The notes under the pieces were generated by a model. The model saw only the letters and a list, made by a program, of their open reading frames with translations, made no database searches and was not told the DNA's origin. 18,591 nucleotides of DNA from JBDSYA01 sp039925865 (GTDB lineage: Bacteria > Bacteroidota > Ignavibacteria > Tepidaquicellales > Tepidaquicellaceae), in assembly GCA_039925865.1 (NCBI GenBank), contig JBDSYA010000342.1, forward strand, positions 1-18,591, read 5' to 3'. This document shows, one piece after another, positions 15,507 to 18,591 of the stretch. The stretch's first letter is position 1. Each line of letters opens with the position of its first letter. The position numbers and the translations under genes were made by a program.

Positions 15507-16913
15507 ATGAAAATTGAATTTAAAATACTTTACACACTTTTAATTTTGTATTTTTTTTCGTCAACACTTACTGCTCAACAGACTTCGTGGTATAAGACCT
15601 TCAACATCAGTAAGCATAACTATCAATATGGTAATTATGTCATTCAGACTCTTGATGGAGGATATGCAGTAATTGCAAGAGATAATGGCGGCGAAAAAAT
15701 ATATTTGTTAAAAGTTGACAGATATGGAAAACAGGAATGGCTGAAAACAATTGACAGCTTACGTAGGAGCAGTTGTATTTTACAAAAATCTGACAGTTCA
15801 TTTATAATTGCGGGTTCTGATTTTCAAAATGCAAAAATTATTAATACTGACAAAGAAGGTAATATAATCTGGCTCAGATCATATTCTTTGAATAATGAGG
15901 CGTGTTCATTTTATAAAATTAAACTTCTGAATAATGGGGAGTTAATCGCCTGCGGAGACATTGCATATCCTTCAAAAGCATATATAGTAAAAACAGATTC
16001 GTCCGGAAATATTCTCTGGCAGAAAACTGTATCCGATTCCGGTCTCATAAATGCATTGGATATAGCAGTATCAGGCCATCATTACTACATTACGGGGAGC
16101 TCATTGAATCAGGGAAAGTTAAAAACAATTTTAATAAAATTCTCCGAATATGGAAATTTGCAATGGTTTAAAAAAATAGGTTCCGATAAATATGGAGACG
16201 GAGAATACGGGTTAGCCATTACTTACGAACAGGCAAATAAATTAGCTGTTGCGGGGACACTTACAGACTATACCTTTCCTACCGGCTATATTGCGAAATA
16301 TGACACATCGGGTAATTTGCTAGATAGGAAATTTCATAATTCAATATACAGGCTAAGTTCGATGACAAAGGATTCTTGTGGATATGCTCTATGCGGAGAG
16401 AATAGATTTGGAAACAATATAAGATTCATTAAAACAAATTTAGAAGGTGAAGAAATATATAACAGAGTTTTAGACATCAGCAATAAAATATTTTTATTTA
16501 GCATTAACATAAACAGCACATCTGACAACGGTTATGTAATTTCAGGAAATGCAGGACCCGAAGATTCTTCGGAAGTGCTAGTTATAAAAACCGATTCCAC
16601 AGGCTATGTTCAACCTGTGCATATTGTTACGATTAGTTCCGAAATTCCGATGAAATTCAACTTGTTTCAGAATTATCCGAATCCATTTAATCCTTCAACA
16701 AAGATCAACTACACAATACCCAATACTCAATACACAATACTCAAAGTCTATGATGCCTTAGGAAAAGAAGTCGCACAATTAGTCAATCAAAAACAGAAAG
16801 CCGGAAGTTATGAAGTAGATTTTGACGGTAAGGATCTTCCCAGTGGAATTTACTTCTACAAATTGTCTACTGGAGATTTTTCAGATACGAAGAGAATGAT
16901 TTTACTGAAATAA
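15507..16913 (+). CDS. Secreted propeller-like protein with seven KTDxxGNxxW repeats and T9SS sorting domain
   Basis: The 468-residue protein starts with a signal peptide (1 to about 23, cleaved near LTA-QQ). Its body carries seven copies of a strand-turn-strand motif, K-x-D-x-x-G-N-x-x-W-x-K, at about residues 69-81, 112-124, 161-173, 210-223, 263-275, 308-320 and 360-369. The spacing of 43-52 residues suggests a seven-bladed beta-propeller. Typical examples are VKTDSSGNILWQKTVS and INTDKEGNIIWLRSYS. No catalytic residues are recognised; such proteins are usually surface or extracellular and of unknown function. Residues 388-468 are a T9SS C-terminal domain (NYPNPFNPSTKINYTI, SGIYFYKL, TKRMILLK). 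The domain's DNA is nearly the same as in the next gene, while the bodies are unrelated. A heptamer repeat encodes part of it. Confidence 0.85.
   Translation: MKIEFKILYTLLILYFFSSTLTAQQTSWYKTFNISKHNYQYGNYVIQTLDGGYAVIARDNGGEKIYLLKVDRYGKQEWLKTIDSLRRSSCILQKSDSSFIIAGSDFQNAKIINTDKEGNIIWLRSYSLNNEACSFYKIKLLNNGELIACGDIAYPSKAYIVKTDSSGNILWQKTVSDSGLINALDIAVSGHHYYITGSSLNQGKLKTILIKFSEYGNLQWFKKIGSDKYGDGEYGLAITYEQANKLAVAGTLTDYTFPTGYIAKYDTSGNLLDRKFHNSIYRLSSMTKDSCGYALCGENRFGNNIRFIKTNLEGEEIYNRVLDISNKIFLFSININSTSDNGYVISGNAGPEDSSEVLVIKTDSTGYVQPVHIVTISSEIPMKFNLFQNYPNPFNPSTKINYTIPNTQYTILKVYDALGKEVAQLVNQKQKAGSYEVDFDGKDLPSGIYFYKLSTGDFSDTKRMILLK
16668..16913 (+). repeat. T9SS sorting-domain module, first copy of a 246-base duplicated block (second copy 18074-18319)
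   Basis: Bases 16668-16913 align without any gap to 18074-18319, with about 32 differences counted by eye (roughly 87% identity), right up to the stop codons. Sequence before the block is unrelated between the two genes. The third T9SS domain, in the dehydrogenase gene, is clearly more divergent. This indicates a recent duplication or gene conversion of the domain. Confidence 0.85.
16711..16745 (+). repeat. Heptamer array inside coding sequence of the T9SS domain
   Basis: Five 7-base units (acacaat, acccaat, actcaat, acacaat, actcaaa) encode TIPNTQYTILK of the sorting domain. The protein shows the matching seven-residue period (YTIPNTQ/YTILKVY). The equivalent stretch of the dehydrogenase domain has the same length but no such repeat. 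Confidence 0.85.
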
Positions 16914-17001
16914 AATTAAAGAGTTTTAAGTTAATTGATTTTTGTTATTTTAAGAAATTAATTTATTCGAATTTAGCATTTTAATAATAATTTTTAATTA
17001 T

Positions 17002-17007
17002 GGAGGG
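17002..17007 (+). promoter_or_regulatory. Shine-Dalgarno GGAGGG deciding the start of the BNR-repeat gene
   Basis: An in-frame ATG occurs at 17000, but the six bases ggaggg directly after it are an excellent Shine-Dalgarno sequence for the ATG at 17012. Starting at 17012 also gives a normal signal peptide (MLKIYIICF...). The upstream ATG is therefore unlikely to be the start. Confidence 0.7.
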
Positions 17008-17011
17008 AAAA

Positions 17012-18319
17012 ATGTTAAAGATATATATTATCTGTTTTATATGGATAATTTTTGTAATGAATTCATTTGCAATTACTTTCCTTTGGGTTGAACAAAATTC
17101 AGGTACTACCCAGACACTTACTTCAGTTCATTCATCTCATTCGCAAAATGTCTGGGTTTGTGGATATGGCGGAACAGTTTTGAGATCAACAAATCGCGGA
17201 GCTAACTGGATCAATCTAACCGGCAATGGAATTCCAACAAATATTCAATTAGTTAACATAGTAACTTATGGAAACAATTTTGCTTTAACAGCAGGATATT
17301 TAGGAACAAATACTTTTGTCTTCCATACTTCTAATGCAGGAGTAAGTTGGAACCAGGTGTTTACTCAAAGTAATGGATTTATAAATGCAATAGATATGAA
17401 GGAAGGTACTATCGGTCATGGTTTTATGATGGGGAATCCTGTCGGCGGAAGATGGTCACTATGGAAAACAACAAATGGGGGAGTCAATTGGGACTCGACG
17501 GGTTTGTACATCCCCCAAGCAGGAAATGAGGCAGGATCGGTTAACTCATTATTCAGCACACAAGATAATAATATTTGGTTTGGTACCAATAATACAAGAG
17601 TTTATTATTCTTCAAACTATGGATCAAGCTGGGCTGTGCAATCCACCACCGGCGAATTAAATTCATATGCAATATGGTTTTGCGGAATATTTGATGTTGA
17701 AAGAGGTTATCTCGGAGGAACTACTATGCAACGATCAACTGACTATGGAGCAAACTGGGGGTTTCAAACCTCAATCGGAACCGGAAGTTTTGGAGGAATA
17801 TCCGGAGGACCCAATTTAGTGTTTGATAACTCTGCCGGATATTTATACAGATGCTATGTGAGATCAGACAATAGAATATATTCTGCAGAGAATATTGATA
17901 CAAGCTGGGCTGTTGAGTATACGGCACCAAGCGGAACCTACAGGTATGTGGGTTCTGACCATAATGGATTAAATTTCTGGGCTGTGAGAAATAATGGAGG
18001 AATTTCATATCTGGATTTACCGGTGGGAATTTCAAATAACAATACTGAAACTCCATCTGATTTTAAACTCGAACAGAATTATCCGAATCCATTCAACCCT
18101 TCAACAAAGATCAACTACTCAATACTAAATACCCAATACACAATACTCAGAGTCTATGATGCATTAGGAAATGAAGTAGCACAATTAGTCAATCAAAAAC
18201 AAAATGCAGGAAGTTACGAAGTAGAGTTTGATGGTAGGAATCTACCGAGTGGAATATATTTTTACAAATTGTCAGCTGAAAATTTTTCGGATACGAAGCG
18301 AATGATCTTATTGAAATAG
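17012..18319 (+). CDS. Secreted Asp-box/BNR-repeat propeller protein with T9SS sorting domain
   Basis: From the ATG at 17012 the protein has 435 residues, with a signal peptide of about 20 residues cleaved near NSFA-IT. The body contains Asp-box (BNR-like) repeats S/T-x-[ND]-x-G-x-x-W: STNRGANW (59-66), TSNAGVSW (106-113), TTNGGVNW (153-160), SSNYGSSW (200-207) and STDYGANW (242-249), plus a weak SAENIDTSW (291-299). The regular ~45-residue spacing indicates a beta-propeller of the sialidase/sortilin/Ycf48-like fold. No sialidase active-site arginine triad is recognised, so it is more likely a binding or structural surface protein. Residues 354-435 are the T9SS sorting domain ending TKRMILLK. 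The gene follows its neighbour by 98 AT-rich bases with no terminator, so the two may be co-transcribed. Confidence 0.85.
   Translation: MLKIYIICFIWIIFVMNSFAITFLWVEQNSGTTQTLTSVHSSHSQNVWVCGYGGTVLRSTNRGANWINLTGNGIPTNIQLVNIVTYGNNFALTAGYLGTNTFVFHTSNAGVSWNQVFTQSNGFINAIDMKEGTIGHGFMMGNPVGGRWSLWKTTNGGVNWDSTGLYIPQAGNEAGSVNSLFSTQDNNIWFGTNNTRVYYSSNYGSSWAVQSTTGELNSYAIWFCGIFDVERGYLGGTTMQRSTDYGANWGFQTSIGTGSFGGISGGPNLVFDNSAGYLYRCYVRSDNRIYSAENIDTSWAVEYTAPSGTYRYVGSDHNGLNFWAVRNNGGISYLDLPVGISNNNTETPSDFKLEQNYPNPFNPSTKINYSILNTQYTILRVYDALGNEVAQLVNQKQNAGSYEVEFDGRNLPSGIYFYKLSAENFSDTKRMILLK
18117..18151 (+). repeat. Second heptamer array inside a T9SS domain
   Basis: Five units (actcaat, actaaat, acccaat, acacaat, actcaga) encode SILNTQYTILR at the position equivalent to 16711-16745. 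The unit order differs from the first copy, which could mean slippage or independent point changes within an otherwise gapless block. Confidence 0.8.
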
Positions 18320-18362
18320 TATTAACGGTTAGCAGTAAAAAAATTTAATTGATAATAAATAA

Positions 18363-18398
18363 AACTCCTCTTTCGAATTAGCTTCGCAAAGAGGAGTT
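18363..18398. terminator. Strong hairpin between convergent genes, probable bidirectional terminator
   Basis: aactcctcttt (18363-18373) pairs perfectly with aaagaggagtt (18388-18398), an 11-bp stem. It continues as cgaa/ttcg (18374-18377/18383-18386) with a one-base bulge and a 5-base loop. The left flank is A-rich (aataaataaa), giving a U-run for leftward transcripts. The right flank (cttataatat) is less T-rich, so termination should be better for the minus-strand gene than for the plus-strand gene. Confidence 0.8.
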
Positions 18399-18411
18399 CT
18401 TATAATATCTA

Positions 18412-18439
18412 AAATCATAAATCCAAAATCCTAAATTTT
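18412..18439. repeat. Heptamer units containing the stop codon of the end-of-window gene
   Basis: Four 7-base units, aaatcat, aaatcca, aaatcct and aaatttt, run through 18412-18439. The minus-strand TAG stop (18431-18433) spans the junction of the third and fourth units. Divergence between units is high, so this is a weak array on its own. Confidence 0.5.
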
Positions 18440-18591
18440 GTTATACCTTTCTTCAAGCGCATTTAATTCTTCATTCAATTCTTTAGGGAGTTTATCTCCG
18501 AATATTTTATAATATTCTTTCATCTCTTTCACTTCATTCAAACCTTCTTCATTTGAAATTTGAAATAATTTTTCCAGATCTTCTTCATTAA
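18431..18591 (-). CDS. C-terminal part of an unidentified acidic protein (5' end outside window)
   Basis: The minus-strand frame is open from the window edge to TAG at 18431-18433 and gives 52 residues: NEEDLEKLFQISNEEGLNEV, KEMKEYYKIFGDKLPKELNE, ELNALEERYNKI. It is rich in Glu, Lys, Leu and Asn and has no hydrophobic stretch, consistent with a helical soluble domain. Codon use looks like that of neighbouring genes and the frame ends in front of a strong terminator, which supports it being real. I do not recognise the family. Confidence 0.65.
   Translation of the reverse strand, partial: NEEDLEKLFQISNEEGLNEVKEMKEYYKIFGDKLPKELNEELNALEERYNKI

Overview
This AT-rich window most likely comes from a Gram-negative member of the Bacteroidota/Chlorobiota lineage, and the style fits Ignavibacteria best. 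The main evidence is three consecutive secreted proteins that end in type IX secretion (T9SS) C-terminal sorting domains of the form NYPNPFNPST...GxYFYxL...TKRMxLxK. A lipoprotein-type solute-binding protein and many genes without a Shine-Dalgarno sequence agree with this. The assignment is by pattern recognition; no database was searched.

Layout. (a) 1-335: the 3' end of a class I fructose-bisphosphate aldolase (FbaB type), then a 37-residue, very lysine-rich small ORF (365-478). (b) 559-6208, plus strand: a tightly packed five-gene run that looks like one operon. It holds an EamA/DMT transporter, a CDF metal-efflux protein with three tandem cytoplasmic domains, a Gfo/Idh/MocA oxidoreductase, a calcineurin-like phosphoesterase, and a CCA tRNA nucleotidyltransferase joined to the phosphoesterase by an ATGA overlap. 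(c) 6455-13409, minus strand: a peptide-uptake ABC transporter of the Yej (YejABEF) type. The order of transcription is lipoprotein YejA-like, YejB-like, YejE-like, a headless GxxExxY fragment, a repeat-bounded insertion, then two separate ATPases in place of the single fused YejF of enterobacteria. (d) 13728-18319, plus strand: three T9SS cargo genes, namely a PQQ-type glucose/sorbosone dehydrogenase propeller, a seven-repeat KTDxxGNxxW propeller-like protein, and an Asp-box/BNR-repeat protein. The last two share a nearly identical C-terminal domain at DNA level. (e) 18431-18591, minus strand: the 3' end of an unidentified acidic protein, separated from (d) by a strong bidirectional terminator hairpin.

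The most striking non-coding theme is short tandem repeats with a period of seven bases, with different unit sequences at different loci. They occur at 6199-6282, 7469-7518, 13453-13473 and 18412-18439, and inside the two T9SS domains at 16711-16745 and 18117-18151. A nine-base array (6356-6463) sits beside the first. Three genes (cca, the distal ATPase and the end-of-window gene) have their stop codons inside such arrays, so the arrays set the ends of the proteins.

A second theme is a 14-base perfect inverted repeat (8627-8640 / 8853-8866) with cacagag motifs and two GxxExxY fragments, one decayed and one open but truncated, inserted within the Yej operon. I found no tRNA, rRNA, CRISPR array, complete IS element or wholly new system. 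The best candidates for something undescribed are the heptamer arrays that cross from spacer into coding sequence and the GxxExxY/inverted-repeat cassette.
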